NCBI RefSeq assembly: GCF_900088825.1
Contig: NZ_LT592171.1
Coordinates: 646,009-710,008, forward strand
DNA: 64,000 bases
Direction of reading: 5' to 3'
From: Thiomonas delicata
Lineage (GTDB): Bacteria; Pseudomonadota; Gammaproteobacteria; Burkholderiales; Burkholderiaceae_C
Both the position numbers and the translations under genes were made by a program. The notes beneath the pieces were generated by a model. It worked only from the letters and a program-made list of their open reading frames with translations, was not told the DNA's origin and searched no databases. Positions within the stretch are counted from its first letter, which is position 1. Each line of letters begins with the position of its first letter. Shown here piece after piece: positions 39,883-51,951 of the stretch.

Positions 39883-39958
39883 TCCAGTCTTGCCGGGCAC
39901 AGGGCACGTCATCAATCCTTTTTTCAGACCGGCTCGCGCCGCGCACAACATCTTCGCT

Positions 39959-40402
39959 ATGCGATTGTCCATTCCTGAACACAAGAAATTCGTGCATGAG
40001 GTCGTCGTTCCCATCCGCTGGGGGGATATGGACGCCATGGGGCACGTGAACAACACCATTTACTTCCGCTACATGGAAATCGTGCGGCTGGATTGGCTGT
40101 TGAGTCTGGGCCGCGGCGCCGCGCCGCAGGGGCAAGGCCCGGTCATCGTCAACGCCTTTTGCAACTTCCACCAGGAACTGCGCCACCCCGGCGACGTGCG
40201 CGTGCGCATGTACGTCGCCAATCCCGGACGCAGCAGTTTCGAAACCTATTACGCGCTGAGCCGCGTCGACGACCCGGATGCCTTGTACGCCAGCGGCGGG
40301 GCCAAGACGGTGTGGATCGACCATGGATTGCGCAAAAGCGTCCCCTTGCCGGAAGAGTTGCGCCGGCTGGTCGGGGAGGGGGATGACACCCCGGCGCCTT
40401 GA
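39959..40402 (+). CDS. Hot-dog fold acyl-CoA thioesterase (YbgC/4HBT type)
   Basis: 147 residues of the 4-hydroxybenzoyl-CoA thioesterase family. RWGDMDAMGHVNNTIYFRYMEIVRLDWL carries the catalytic Asp (WGDMDAMGHVNN is the signature). It hydrolyses acyl-CoA. It lies 76 bases after the SDR gene and 81 bases before the synthetase gene on the same strand, so the three are probably co-expressed. Confidence 0.87.
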   Translation: MRLSIPEHKKFVHEVVVPIRWGDMDAMGHVNNTIYFRYMEIVRLDWLLSLGRGAAPQGQGPVIVNAFCNFHQELRHPGDVRVRMYVANPGRSSFETYYALSRVDDPDALYASGGAKTVWIDHGLRKSVPLPEELRRLVGEGDDTPAP

Positions 40403-40483
40403 AACAACGGAGGCGGTGAGAAGGCCGTGGCGCCGGATCACCAGCATCGACACAAGACCTTCATCGGAGATCGGAGATACACC

Positions 40484-42532
40484 ATGAACCCACAGGCCAC
40501 GCGCCTCGAGAACCAGTCCGGTCGGGCAGGCGGCGCCGGGCAGCCGCTGTGGCGGCCCACTCCGCAGCGCATCGCCGCGGCGCATGTCACCGCATTCCGC
40601 CAGTTCGTCAACCACCGCCACGGCCTGCAACTGGACGACTACGAAACGCTGTGGCAATGGTCCACGAACCATCTGGGGGACTTCTGGACCGCGGTGTGGG
40701 ATAGCGCGGGAGTCGTCGCCGAAACGCGCGGGGAACGCGCCTACGTTCCTGCCGAGAGCATGCCCGACGCGCGCTTTTTCCCGGACGCGCGACTCAATTT
40801 CGCGCAGAACCTGCTGCGCCGGCACGACGACGGCACGGCCCTGATGTTCTGGGGCGAGGACAAGGTGCGCCGGCAACTCAGCTGGCGCGAGCTGCATGCC
40901 GAGGTCTCGCGCATGCAGCAATGGCTGGCCGCGCAGGGCGTGGCGGCGGGGGACCGCGTGGCGGCCTATCTGCCCAATATGCCCGAGGCCATCGTCACCA
41001 TGCTGGCGGCCAGCGCGCTTGGCGCGGTGTTCACTTCGGCCTCGCCCGATTTCGGCGCGCAGGGCCTGCTCGACCGCTTCGGCCAGGTCAAGCCCAAGGT
41101 GCTGGTGGCCTGCGACGGTTATTTCTATGCCGGAAAAACCGTCGACGTGCGCGACAAACTGGCCCAGGCCGTGCCGCAACTGTCCGACTTGCAGGCCGTG
41201 CTCGTGGTGCCCTACGTGGCCGACGCGCTGGGCATTCCGCTCGATCTGTCCGCCGTGCCCAAGGCGCAGACTTGGGGCTCCGCCCTCGGGCCCTATGTCG
41301 CGGGGGACGTGCACTACGCGCAGCTGCTATTCGACCACCCGCTCTACATCCTGTATTCGAGCGGGACCACGGGCGTGCCCAAGTGCATCGTGCATCGCGC
41401 CGGCGGCGTGCTGCTCAAGCACCTGTGCGAGATGCGGCTGCATGCCGACGTGCATGAGAACGACCGCGTCTTTTATTTCACAACATGCGGCTGGATGATG
41501 TGGAACTGGCTGGTCTCGGGGTTGTCGCAGGGTGCCACGCTATGCCTGTACGACGGATCGCCTTTCGCCGCCGAGGGCAACATTCTGTTCGACTATGCGG
41601 ATGCGGCCGATTTCACCCATTTCGGCACCTCGGCCAAGTTCATCGAGGCGCTGGAGAAGGCAGGGCTGGAGCCGGCCGCAAGCCACCGGCTCGCAACCCT
41701 GCGCACCGTCTTCTCGACCGGCTCGCCGCTGGTGCCCGAAGGTTTCGACACCGTGTACAAGCGCATCAAGCGCGATGTGTGCCTGAGTTCGATTTCGGGC
41801 GGCACCGACCTCGTCAGCTGCTTCACCTTCGGCACGCCGACCCACCCGGTCTGGCGCGGAGAAATCCAGGCCGCGGCGCTGGGCATGGCGGTGGCCGTGT
41901 TCGACGAGCACGGCAAGCCGCTGCCCGAAGGGAGCAAGGGTGAACTGGTCTGCACCCAGCCCTTTCCCACCATGCCGCTGGGTTTTCTGGTGGACGGCAG
42001 CGTCGAGAAGGGGCGCGACAAGTATCTCGACGCCTATTTCACCCGCATGCCGGGGGTCTGGCACCATGGCGACTATATCGAGCGTACGGTCCACCACGGC
42101 TACATCATCTACGGCCGCTCGGACGCCACGCTCAATCCCGGCGGCGTGCGCATCGGCACGGCGGAAATCTACCGTCAGGTCGAGAAGCTGCCCGAGGTCG
42201 CCGAGTCCCTGGTGATCGGCCAGAACTGGCCCCCCGGAACCTACAACGACGTGCGCGTCGTCCTGTTCGTCAAGCTGCGCGAGGGCCTGACGCTGGACGA
42301 GGCGCTCATCGCGCGCATCAAACAGGCCATACGCGACAACACCACGCCGCGTCACGTCCCGGCCCGCGTGGTGCAGGTGCATGACATTCCGCGAACCAAG
42401 AGCAACAAGATCGTCGAACTGGCCGTGCGCAATCTGGTGCATGGCGAGCCGGTGCGCAACCTCACCGCGCTGGCCAACCCCGAGGCGTTGGAGGAGTACC
42501 GGCAACTGAGATCGGATCTGGAGTCGTCCTGA
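40484..42532 (+). CDS. Acetoacetyl-CoA synthetase
   Basis: 682-residue ANL-superfamily ligase of the acetoacetate-CoA ligase type. N-terminal PLWRPTPQRI and LDDYETLWQWSTNH are characteristic of this branch; the P-loop is ILYSSGTTGVPKCIVH, with SSISGGTDLVSCF, YGRSDATLNPGGVRIGTAEIY and the C-terminal catalytic Lys in IPRTKSNKIVEL. It activates acetoacetate for ketone or polyhydroxybutyrate metabolism. Long first 30 residues are low-complexity; ATG 40484 follows CGGAGA. Confidence 0.88.
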   Translation: MNPQATRLENQSGRAGGAGQPLWRPTPQRIAAAHVTAFRQFVNHRHGLQLDDYETLWQWSTNHLGDFWTAVWDSAGVVAETRGERAYVPAESMPDARFFPDARLNFAQNLLRRHDDGTALMFWGEDKVRRQLSWRELHAEVSRMQQWLAAQGVAAGDRVAAYLPNMPEAIVTMLAASALGAVFTSASPDFGAQGLLDRFGQVKPKVLVACDGYFYAGKTVDVRDKLAQAVPQLSDLQAVLVVPYVADALGIPLDLSAVPKAQTWGSALGPYVAGDVHYAQLLFDHPLYILYSSGTTGVPKCIVHRAGGVLLKHLCEMRLHADVHENDRVFYFTTCGWMMWNWLVSGLSQGATLCLYDGSPFAAEGNILFDYADAADFTHFGTSAKFIEALEKAGLEPAASHRLATLRTVFSTGSPLVPEGFDTVYKRIKRDVCLSSISGGTDLVSCFTFGTPTHPVWRGEIQAAALGMAVAVFDEHGKPLPEGSKGELVCTQPFPTMPLGFLVDGSVEKGRDKYLDAYFTRMPGVWHHGDYIERTVHHGYIIYGRSDATLNPGGVRIGTAEIYRQVEKLPEVAESLVIGQNWPPGTYNDVRVVLFVKLREGLTLDEALIARIKQAIRDNTTPRHVPARVVQVHDIPRTKSNKIVELAVRNLVHGEPVRNLTALANPEALEEYRQLRSDLESS

Positions 42533-42574
42533 GGGCAGGGCGATCCAGCGCCAGGCCGGCACAAAACCCGGATT

Positions 42575-43414
42575 TCAACGCGGGGTCATCCATTTCGCAC
42601 GCCAAGAGGCCCACAGCAGCCGCGTGGGCGCCAGGCTGATGCGTTGGCCGAGCAAGGCGTAGTCTTCCCGCTCCATTTCGCGCAGCAGCGCAAGCGCCAT
42701 ATGCGTCAGCGCGATGCCGGGCAGGGCGGCGCGCCCCATGTCGCGCGGACGTCGCGCTTCGGCCGCCAGCAGTGCGTCGCGTGCCTTTGCCGCAGTCTGG
42801 CGCAGCAAGGCGCGAAGCTCGCCGCAGTCCTCGCGGGCCAAGAGTTGGCGCGCCTTGACCCCATGCGCGGCCAATGCGTCGACCGGAAACAGGATCATGC
42901 CGCGACGGACATCGCGGCCGATATCGCGCACCATGCCCACGAGGGCGAGTGCGGTGCCGAGGGATCCCGCATAGTCCAGCGCCGCAGCGGAAGTCTGACC
43001 CGTCAGCATGCAGGCCACGCGCGCAACCTGCCCCGGGCCGTTGTCGAGATGGGCTTGAACGCCCTGCCAATCCAGCCAGCGGCTTTGTTGGAGGGTGTCG
43101 CGAACCTGCGCCAGGGGCTGCAAGAGCTGTTCCGGCGGCACCGCGGCGGCTCGCAGCGCCGGCAGCAAAGCGCGCAAGAGCGGGTGATCGGGTTGGCTTG
43201 CGCCGCTTTGGCGCACCTGGGCTTCCCACCAGGCCAGCTTGGCAGCGGCGACATCGGGTTCCGACACCGAAAAAGGGATGTCGCGCACGGCGCGCCACCA
43301 GGCCTGCAGCACCAGCAAATCGTGGCGTGGCTGGGCGCCGAGGTGGAGCGTGGCGTAATACCAGGCCGTACCCCGTGGAGCCAGGCCGTCGATGCATGAT
43401 TTCGTGGGGGGCAT
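42575..43414 (-). CDS. Squalene/phytoene synthase-fold protein with degraded first Asp motif
   Basis: 279 residues with the head-to-head isoprenoid synthase fold. The second Asp-rich motif is present (VGMVRDIGRDVRRGMILFPVDAL), but the first, normally DDxxDE, reads RDIPFSVSEP (AVRDIPFSVSEPDVAAAKLAWW region). A loss of this kind is known from NDUFAF6-type complex I assembly proteins, which keep the fold but not the isoprenoid chemistry. It stands alone next to tRNA-Leu and not in a hopanoid cluster. Start ATG 43414. Confidence 0.7.
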   Translation of the reverse strand: MPPTKSCIDGLAPRGTAWYYATLHLGAQPRHDLLVLQAWWRAVRDIPFSVSEPDVAAAKLAWWEAQVRQSGASQPDHPLLRALLPALRAAAVPPEQLLQPLAQVRDTLQQSRWLDWQGVQAHLDNGPGQVARVACMLTGQTSAAALDYAGSLGTALALVGMVRDIGRDVRRGMILFPVDALAAHGVKARQLLAREDCGELRALLRQTAAKARDALLAAEARRPRDMGRAALPGIALTHMALALLREMEREDYALLGQRISLAPTRLLWASWRAKWMTPR

Positions 43415-43560
43415 GGGAGTGTTTGAAGCATGTGCCGGCCGCGTTCGAGCCGGACCAACCAAGGCAGAGGATAAAATAGACTGTTTGCCGATGGCGTTTG
43501 CCGCGATTGACCCGGTTGCGCCGCTTAGCAAGTGCGCGAGCGATACGCGCGCGGCCCCAT

Positions 43561-43647
43561 GCGAGGGTGGCGAAATTGGTAGACGCACCAGGTTTAGGTC
43601 CTGACGCCTTCACCGGCGTGGGGGTTCGAGTCCCCCCCCTCGCACCA
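43561..43647 (+). tRNA. tRNA-Leu (TAG)
   Basis: 87-nt class II tRNA. Acceptor GCGAGGG pairs with CCCTCGC, the anticodon loop TTTAGGT carries TAG, a long variable arm (GACGCCTTCACCGGCGT) is present and CCA is encoded. Confidence 0.96.
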
Positions 43648-43682
43648 CGGCAACCCTATTCATCTCGAGGATCGGATTTCAA

Positions 43683-44996
43683 ATGACAGCCGTAGAAACA
43701 CTGGACAAGCTGCAACGCCGCATCACCGTGTCGGTACCCAAGGCCGAATTGCACAGCGAAGTTTTGGCGCGCCTGAAAAACCTGGCCCGCACCGCGCGGG
43801 TTTCGGGTTTCCGCCCGGGGAAGGTGCCCTTGTCGGTCATGGAAAAGCGCTACGGCCCCTCGGTCGAGGCCGAAGTCCTGCAGGACAAGGTCGGCAACGT
43901 GTTTTACGAGGCGGTCAACGCGGCGCATGTGCGCGTCGCGGGACTGCCTGCGTTCACCCCGCACGAGGTGACCGACGGCGCAGACGCGATCGCGTTCGAC
44001 GCCGTCTTCGAGGTCTATCCCGACGTGGTTCTGGGCGACCTGAGCACCCTGGAACTCGAGCGCATCACGAGCAGCGTGGACGATGCCGCGATCGACAAGA
44101 CCCTGGAAATCCTGCGCAAACAGCGGCGGACCTGGGTGCCGCGCGATGCGGCCGACGGCGAGGCCCGCGACGGCGACCGCCTGACCGTGAACTTCATCGG
44201 CAAGCTCGACGACGTCGCCTTTCCTGGCGGGAGCGCCGACGGGTTCGAGTTCGAACTGGGCGAAGGCCGCATGCTTCCCGAATTCGAGACCGCCGCACGC
44301 GGTCAGAAGGCCGGGGCCACGGTGAACTTCGATCTGCATTTCCCCGAGGACTACCAGGGGCGCGAGGTGGCCGGCAAGACGGCGCAGTTCTCACTCACGG
44401 TGCTGAAGGTCGAAGCTCCCCGGTTGCCCGAACTCGATGCCGATTTCGCCAAGGCCCTGGGCATTGCCGATGGCGACATGCAAAAACTGCGCGACGACAT
44501 CCGCAAGAACCTCGAACGCGAAATCGCCAGCCGCCTGGCCGCGCGCAACAAGCAGGCCGCGATGGAAGCCTTGCTCAAGGTCAACAGCGTCGATTTGCCG
44601 TCGAGCATCGTGAACAGCGAAATCGAGCAGCTGATGGCCTCGGCTCGCCGCGATTTGCAGTCCCGCGGCGTGAAAGACGCCGACAAGCTGCCGCTGTCCG
44701 CCGATCTGTTCCGCGAGCAGGCCGAGCGCCGCGTGCGCCTGGGTCTGATCGTGGCCGAGCTGGTCAAGCAAAACGAACTGCACGCCAAGCCCGAACAGGT
44801 GCGTGCCCATGTCGAGTCTCTCGCCGCCAGCTACGAGACGCCGCAGGACGTGATTCGCTGGTATTACGGCGACGCGCAGCGCCTGTCGGAGGTCGAGTCC
44901 CTCGTCATCGAGAACAACGTCGCCGACTTTGTGTTTGCCCAGGCGAAGACGACAGACAAGGCGCTGAGTTTCGACGACGTGATGCAATCGGCCTGA
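43683..44996 (+). CDS. tig: Trigger factor
   Basis: 437-residue ribosome-bound chaperone with prolyl isomerase activity. The ribosome-binding signature is GFRPGKVPLSVMEKRYG near residue 42, the FKBP-type domain spans about 150-245 (DGDRLTVNFIGKLDD), and the C-terminal arms follow. It starts 35 bases after tRNA-Leu and precedes clpP-clpX-lon, the usual order in proteobacteria. Confidence 0.97.
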   Translation: MTAVETLDKLQRRITVSVPKAELHSEVLARLKNLARTARVSGFRPGKVPLSVMEKRYGPSVEAEVLQDKVGNVFYEAVNAAHVRVAGLPAFTPHEVTDGADAIAFDAVFEVYPDVVLGDLSTLELERITSSVDDAAIDKTLEILRKQRRTWVPRDAADGEARDGDRLTVNFIGKLDDVAFPGGSADGFEFELGEGRMLPEFETAARGQKAGATVNFDLHFPEDYQGREVAGKTAQFSLTVLKVEAPRLPELDADFAKALGIADGDMQKLRDDIRKNLEREIASRLAARNKQAAMEALLKVNSVDLPSSIVNSEIEQLMASARRDLQSRGVKDADKLPLSADLFREQAERRVRLGLIVAELVKQNELHAKPEQVRAHVESLAASYETPQDVIRWYYGDAQRLSEVESLVIENNVADFVFAQAKTTDKALSFDDVMQSA

Positions 44997-45068
44997 GGCC
45001 GTAAGCCCCCACGATCAACCGCCTGGTTCCCGTGCACGCGGAGCCGGGCGGATTGCCATGGAGTGTTG

Positions 45069-45133
45069 CCGGCAAGCCATGCCTTGCCGGAAGGTATTCC
45101 CGGCTTGACTCTTGGTTCGGGCGGGGCCATGCT
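45069..45133 (+). promoter_or_regulatory. tig/clpP intergenic hairpin and probable clpP promoter
   Basis: An 8-bp hairpin (45069-45076 with 45083-45090) is followed by CTTGACT at 45104-45110 and GGCCATGCT about 13-15 bases later. This fits loosely with a sigma-32 promoter (CTTGAAA, CCCCATNT) and the -35 also fits sigma-70; no good sigma-70 -10 is seen. Confidence 0.4.
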
Positions 45134-45165
45134 AACCTTGTCGCATTCCATTCTGATCCCTATCC

Positions 45166-45774
45166 ATGAGCGCCATCGAAACCCAAAATCTCGGCATGGT
45201 TCCCATCGTCATCGAGCAAAGCGGTCGCGGGGAGCGCGCCTACGACATCTACTCGCGCCTGCTGCGCGAACGTGTCATTTTCCTGGTCGGCCCGATCAAC
45301 GATCAAACGGCCAATCTGGTGGTCGCCCAGTTGCTGTTTCTGGAGTCGGAAAACCCCGACAAGGACATCTCCCTGTATATCAATTCACCAGGGGGCTCGG
45401 TGTCCGCCGGCATGGCCATCTATGACACCATGCAGTTCGTCAAGCCCGACGTGTCCACGTTGTGTACCGGCATCGCCGCGAGCATGGGCGCCTTCCTTTT
45501 GGCCGCCGGCGCGAAGGGCAAGCGCTACTCGCTGCCCAATTCGCGCGTCATGATTCACCAACCCCTGGGTGGCGCGCAGGGACAGGCGGCCGATATCGAA
45601 ATTCAGGCGCGCGAGATTCTTTATCTGCGCGAGCGCCTCAACGCCATCCTGGCCGAGCGCACCGGGCAGACCCTGGAGAAAATCGCGCAGGACACCGACC
45701 GCGATTTCTTCATGTCTGCCGAGCAAGCCAAGGAATACGGCCTGCTCGACGACGTTATCGCCAAGCGCGCCTGA
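45166..45774 (+). CDS. clpP: ATP-dependent Clp protease proteolytic subunit
   Basis: 202-residue serine protease subunit. The catalytic Ser106 is in [11 protein letters not shown] and His131 in [29 protein letters not shown] is the conserved oxyanion region. The N-terminal residues before [23 protein letters not shown] form a short propeptide. It pairs with ClpX, whose gene follows after 33 bases. Confidence 0.97.
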   Translation: MSAIETQNLGMVPIVIEQSGRGERAYDIYSRLLRERVIFLVGPINDQTANLVVAQLLFLESENPDKDISLYINSPGGSVSAGMAIYDTMQFVKPDVSTLCTGIAASMGAFLLAAGAKGKRYSLPNSRVMIHQPLGGAQGQAADIEIQAREILYLRERLNAILAERTGQTLEKIAQDTDRDFFMSAEQAKEYGLLDDVIAKRA

Positions 45775-45807
45775 GTTTCATTCACCCAGATTTGCGAGTA
45801 TCAGGCC

Positions 45808-47076
45808 ATGGCTGACAAGAAATCATCGACCGGCGAGAAGATCCTGTATTGCTCCTTTTGCGGGAAAAGCCAGCATGAGGTGAAGAAGCTCATCGCCGGA
45901 CCTTCGGTGTTCATTTGCGACGAATGCATCGACCTCTGCAACGAGATCATCCGGGACGAAACCGTCGCGTCCGACAAGGCCGAGCGCCTCGCGAAGTCCG
46001 ACCTGCCGATCCCCCAGGAGATCAAGGACATCCTCGATCAGTACGTGATCGGGCAGGAGTCGGCCAAGCGCATCCTTTCGGTGGCGGTGTACAACCACTA
46101 CAAGCGCTTGCAGCACGCGGCCAAGCCCGGCGAAGTGGAGCTGATGAAGAGCAATATCCTGCTCATCGGGCCTACGGGTTCAGGCAAGACCTTGCTGGCG
46201 CAGACCTTGGCGCGCGTGCTCAACGTGCCTTTCGTGATCGCCGATGCCACGACGCTGACCGAGGCCGGCTACGTCGGCGAGGATGTCGAGAACATCATCC
46301 AGAAGCTGCTGCAGAGCTGCAATTACGAAATCGAAAAGGCGCAGCGCGGCATCGTCTACATCGACGAAATCGACAAGATCTCGCGCAAGTCCGAGAACCC
46401 GTCCATCACCCGCGACGTGTCGGGCGAGGGCGTCCAGCAGGCGCTGCTGAAGCTGATCGAAGGCACCATGGCTTCGGTTCCCCCGCAGGGCGGGCGCAAA
46501 CATCCGAATCAGGACTTCATCCAGGTCGACACGACCAATATCCTGTTCATCTGCGGCGGGGCTTTCGACGGGCTGGAAAAGATCATCCAGAACCGTTCGG
46601 AAAAATCCGGCATCGGTTTCGCGGCCACGGTGCGCAGCAAGTCGCAGCAAAGCGTTTCCGAGACTTTCCGGCAAATCGAGCCCGAAGACTTGATCAAGTT
46701 CGGCCTCATTCCCGAACTGGTCGGGCGCCTGCCGGTTGCCGCCACGCTGTCCGAACTCGACGAAGCGGCGCTGGTGCAGATTCTGACAGAGCCGCGTAAC
46801 GCCCTCGTGAAACAGTACCAGAAGCTGTTCGAGATGGACGGGGTCAAGCTGGAGTTCCGGCCTGCCGCGCTTTCCGCCATTGCCCACAAGGCGCTCAAGC
46901 GCCGCACGGGGGCGCGCGGTTTGCGCTCCATCGTGGAGCAGGCATTGCTTGAAACCATGTTCGAGATTCCTAATCTCAAAGGCGTTACAAGCGTGATGGT
47001 GGATGAAAACACCATCAATACCAATGCCAAGCCACTGCTTACCTACGAAGACCCTCCCAAGGCCGCGGGCGCTTGA
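45808..47076 (+). CDS. clpX: ClpX ATPase unfoldase
   Basis: 422-residue AAA+ unfoldase. The N-terminal zinc domain has [11 protein letters not shown] and [10 protein letters not shown] with four Cys. Walker A is [15 protein letters not shown], Walker B is [11 protein letters not shown], and the ClpP-contact loop (IGF) is in KSGIGFAA. C-terminal sensor 2 GARGLRSI is present. It sits between clpP and lon. Confidence 0.97.
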   Translation: MADKKSSTGEKILYCSFCGKSQHEVKKLIAGPSVFICDECIDLCNEIIRDETVASDKAERLAKSDLPIPQEIKDILDQYVIGQESAKRILSVAVYNHYKRLQHAAKPGEVELMKSNILLIGPTGSGKTLLAQTLARVLNVPFVIADATTLTEAGYVGEDVENIIQKLLQSCNYEIEKAQRGIVYIDEIDKISRKSENPSITRDVSGEGVQQALLKLIEGTMASVPPQGGRKHPNQDFIQVDTTNILFICGGAFDGLEKIIQNRSEKSGIGFAATVRSKSQQSVSETFRQIEPEDLIKFGLIPELVGRLPVAATLSELDEAALVQILTEPRNALVKQYQKLFEMDGVKLEFRPAALSAIAHKALKRRTGARGLRSIVEQALLETMFEIPNLKGVTSVMVDENTINTNAKPLLTYEDPPKAAGA

Positions 47077-47106
47077 GTGCGCTTCCCGCCGGAGCACGCG
47101 GGGTGC

Positions 47107-47134
47107 CTTGTAATCCGGGCTAGCTGCCCCATTT
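47107..47134 (+). promoter_or_regulatory. Sigma-32 (heat-shock) promoter of lon
   Basis: CTTGTAA at 47107-47113 and a perfect CCCCATTT at 47127-47134 are separated by 13 bases, close to the sigma-32 consensus (CTTGAAA-N13-CCCCATNT). The lon ATG is 30 bases downstream. Heat-shock control of lon is established in other proteobacteria. Confidence 0.78.
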
Positions 47135-47163
47135 GTTGATCATTCCATTCCAGGGTGCTCCCC

Positions 47164-49581
<2,418 letters not shown>

Positions 49582-49674
49582 TCGGCGGTTCGCGTCGACC
49601 CTTTGCAGCATCTGGCTTCTCGGGGGCTTGCGCGAAACCGCTGTCATCATTTATGATTTAAATCTTTGCTTGTC

Positions 49675-49750
<76 letters not shown>

Positions 49751-49774
49751 AAAAGCAGTTTGAAGTCAAGTCCT

Positions 49775-49850
49775 GTCCCCTTCGTCTAGAGGCCTAGGAC
49801 ACCGCCCTTTCACGGCGATAACAGGGGTTCGAATCCCCTAGGGGACGCCA
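49775..49850 (+). tRNA. tRNA-Glu (TTC), integration target
   Basis: 76-nt cloverleaf. Acceptor GTCCCCT pairs with AGGGGAC, the anticodon loop CTTTCAC carries TTC, the T-loop is TTCGAAT and GCCA closes the 3' end. It lies 24 bases after tRNA-Ala. Its 3' half overlaps the end of the minus-strand recombinase gene, marking an integration site. Confidence 0.96.
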
Positions 49851-51375
49851 AGTTAAACCCTGTCAAGGGTTCAACTTGATAGCAGATCCGGAGCGTGTCA
49901 GCTCCTGGTTCCAGCTCGATTCGATGAACAAGGCCGCCGAGTGCGGCCTTTGTTTTTTCCAGGTCGTCGGCGTCGAGCCCGCCCTTGATCCGGGCGAACA
50001 ACCCATCCAGCAGAGTGACCACGTCGCGGCGCCCCAACGCCTGCACGTCACGCTGCACCTCGCTGCGCGAGCGCAGCTGCTCCAGTTCCCGCGCCACCAG
50101 CGACCGCTCGGCCTCGGCCTGCGCGACACTGCGCACATAGGCTTGGCGGGCCTCAGGCGTCGGCGCGTCCAACTGCAGGTCGATCAACCGCGAGATCTTG
50201 TGCGTCAGCGCGTCCAGGCGCTTTTCCTTGCCAGCGATCGCCCGCCCGTCCGGAGCGTCGTCCGCCTCGCTCAGCTGGCCGCGCATCTGCTCCAGCAGCC
50301 GGTCCACCGTCTCCGGCGCGCGCAGGTCGCTCAGAATCCGCTCCAGCACCGGATCGTCGACCCGATGCGCGGCGACCTTCTTTTCATGCGCCAGCCGGTA
50401 CATGCCGCTGTCGTTGCGCACGTCCCACTCGCCGTGCCACGGCCGGCCCTCGCCATCGACCAGCAGCCCGGTCAGCAGGTAGGGGTGGTTGCTCTCGCGC
50501 GTGCGCCGCGTGCGGCCGCGCTCGATCTGCATCAGGATGAACTCGGCCTCGGCGTCGCTGATCAGGGCAGGGTGGGTGTCCCGCTTGATCAGCCACTCCG
50601 AGCGCGGGCGGCGCTTCTGGCCGCCGATGTAGCCGCCTTGCGAACTACGTTCGGCGTGCACGCCCCACACGGTGTGCCCGGCGTAGGTCAGCGCCATCCA
50701 CTCCATGCCGTTGAGCCCGTCGACCTTCCACGTGATGCCGAGCTGCCGAACGAGCGCCGCGCGAGGTTTGCCGGCCGCACGGCCACGCAGGTAGGCGGCG
50801 ACCAGCTCGGCATCCTGGTTCGGCACCAGGCGGCTCTTGAGTACCGGCATCCCGTCCCGGATGGCCCCGGTAGGCACATGCTCCAGCGAATAGCCGCGCG
50901 GCGCACTGCCGCCTGCCCGCCAGCCCTGGTGCACGTTCTCCGCCATCCCGGCCATGCCTTTGGCCTTGCTCGTCATCGAGTGCAGTTCGTCGATGGCCTG
51001 CATGATCGAGCGCATGAAGGTCGAGTACACCGGGTCGATGTCCGGAAGATTCTTGTACAGCACTTTCACCGCGAAGCGCTCGCAGTCGTGCTCGAAGGCC
51101 ATCGCGATCAGCTGCTTGCGCGCAACGCGGCTGGTGTCGAGCACGCACAGGTGCGACCAGCCGCGCGTCGGGCTCTTCACGGCCTCGCGCAAGGCGATGA
51201 AGCCCGGACGCATCTCGTCCTTGCCGCTCTCGACGGCGTCGGCGAACTCATCCACCACGACCAGCTTGTGCGCAACCGCCAGATCGTGCAATGCGCGACG
51301 CTGTGCGTCGATCGATACGTCGTTACGGTCCTTGCTGGAGCGGAGGTACAAAGCGGCTCGGTTGTCGTCAGGCAT
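49810..51375 (-). CDS. Large serine recombinase/integrase
   Basis: 521 residues. The resolvase domain (about 1-150) begins AALYLRSSKDRNDVSIDAQRRAL, with the nucleophile Ser in YLRSS and Arg residues in LDTSRVARKQ. A recombinase domain follows, with APRGYSLEHVP and GHTVWGVHAE, then a Leu/Arg-rich coiled coil near 380-450. The final residues (ASPRGFEPLLSP) are encoded in the tRNA-Glu 3' half on the opposite strand, so the gene end depends on integration there. ATG 51375 overlaps the small gene upstream by 8 bases. Probable role: excision and integration of the island. Confidence 0.88.
   Translation of the reverse strand: MPDDNRAALYLRSSKDRNDVSIDAQRRALHDLAVAHKLVVVDEFADAVESGKDEMRPGFIALREAVKSPTRGWSHLCVLDTSRVARKQLIAMAFEHDCERFAVKVLYKNLPDIDPVYSTFMRSIMQAIDELHSMTSKAKGMAGMAENVHQGWRAGGSAPRGYSLEHVPTGAIRDGMPVLKSRLVPNQDAELVAAYLRGRAAGKPRAALVRQLGITWKVDGLNGMEWMALTYAGHTVWGVHAERSSQGGYIGGQKRRPRSEWLIKRDTHPALISDAEAEFILMQIERGRTRRTRESNHPYLLTGLLVDGEGRPWHGEWDVRNDSGMYRLAHEKKVAAHRVDDPVLERILSDLRAPETVDRLLEQMRGQLSEADDAPDGRAIAGKEKRLDALTHKISRLIDLQLDAPTPEARQAYVRSVAQAEAERSLVARELEQLRSRSEVQRDVQALGRRDVVTLLDGLFARIKGGLDADDLEKTKAALGGLVHRIELEPGADTLRICYQVEPLTGFNLASPRGFEPLLSP
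49838..49848 (+). other. Candidate left attachment core (attL) in tRNA-Glu 3' end
   Basis: CTAGGGGACGC at the acceptor end of tRNA-Glu recurs exactly at 57657-57667. The two copies bracket the recombinase island. Confidence 0.45.
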
Positions 51376-51595
51376 GGTCGTGAACCTCGGGGGAAAGCTG
51401 CTGGGCCAGTTGCTTGCGATGATGGTGTAGCAGCAATGAGGCGATTCCGGCAAGGTGCGCGGGCTCGCCCACGGTGTGGACCGTCATGGGAGCCAGCCGC
51501 TTGCTGCGCCGGCGCAAGGGTTTGGGCTCCGCGGCTTGGTTGTCAGCCGGGGGATTGGAGAGCAGGGCTGGCCGCTCGATGGTTTTCGTATCCAT
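51368..51595 (-). CDS. Small basic protein coupled to the recombinase
   Basis: 75 residues beginning MDTKTIERPALLS, with a basic patch (PLRRRSKRLAP) and a His-rich end (LLLHHHRKQLAQQL). Its stop overlaps the recombinase start by 8 bases, which suggests translational coupling and a helper role such as a recombination directionality factor. No known family was recognised. The frame could start further upstream but that part is low-complexity and runs through a hairpin repeat. Confidence 0.5.
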   Translation of the reverse strand: MDTKTIERPALLSNPPADNQAAEPKPLRRRSKRLAPMTVHTVGEPAHLAGIASLLLHHHRKQLAQQLSPEVHDHA

Positions 51596-51711
51596 CTGCA
51601 GCACAGAGGGCTGCCCAAAACAAAATCCGCGTGCAGTGCTCCCGGTTGCTCGGCGGTACCGGTCGCGACCCGTGGCGTGGCGAGGCGGAAAGGTTGCGGC
51701 AGAGGGGCGCT

Positions 51712-51734
51712 CCCTTCCCCGGGTAGGGGAAGGG
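51712..51734. repeat. GC-rich hairpin resembling dispersed extragenic repeats
   Basis: CCCTTCCCC, loop GGGTA, GGGGAAGGG form a perfect 9-bp stem followed by GCGGGGGGATGGGG. The pattern resembles the abundant extragenic hairpin repeats of many Gram-negative genomes. Confidence 0.45.
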
Positions 51735-51951
51735 CGGGGGGATGGGGCCGTATGCACGGTGCCAGGGTTCAAGCCAGGCGTGGCTGCTGGCGGGGAGGGG
51801 CTTGCGGCGTCGGGGCGGCGCTCCAGCAGCTCCCGCAGCGGGCACGGCGTCAAGGGCGGGCCAAAGGCCCGGGCGCAAGCCTTCACCCTTGACGCCGGGT
51901 CGCGGGAGCTAGGCTGAGCGATGTCCTGATGCCGCAAGCGCCTGCTCGCGT

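Noticed and set aside
51368-51937. Longer version of the small coupled gene starting at 51937
   Set aside because: The added part is Pro/Arg-rich and runs through a hairpin repeat; the shorter start at 51595 is more protein-like.
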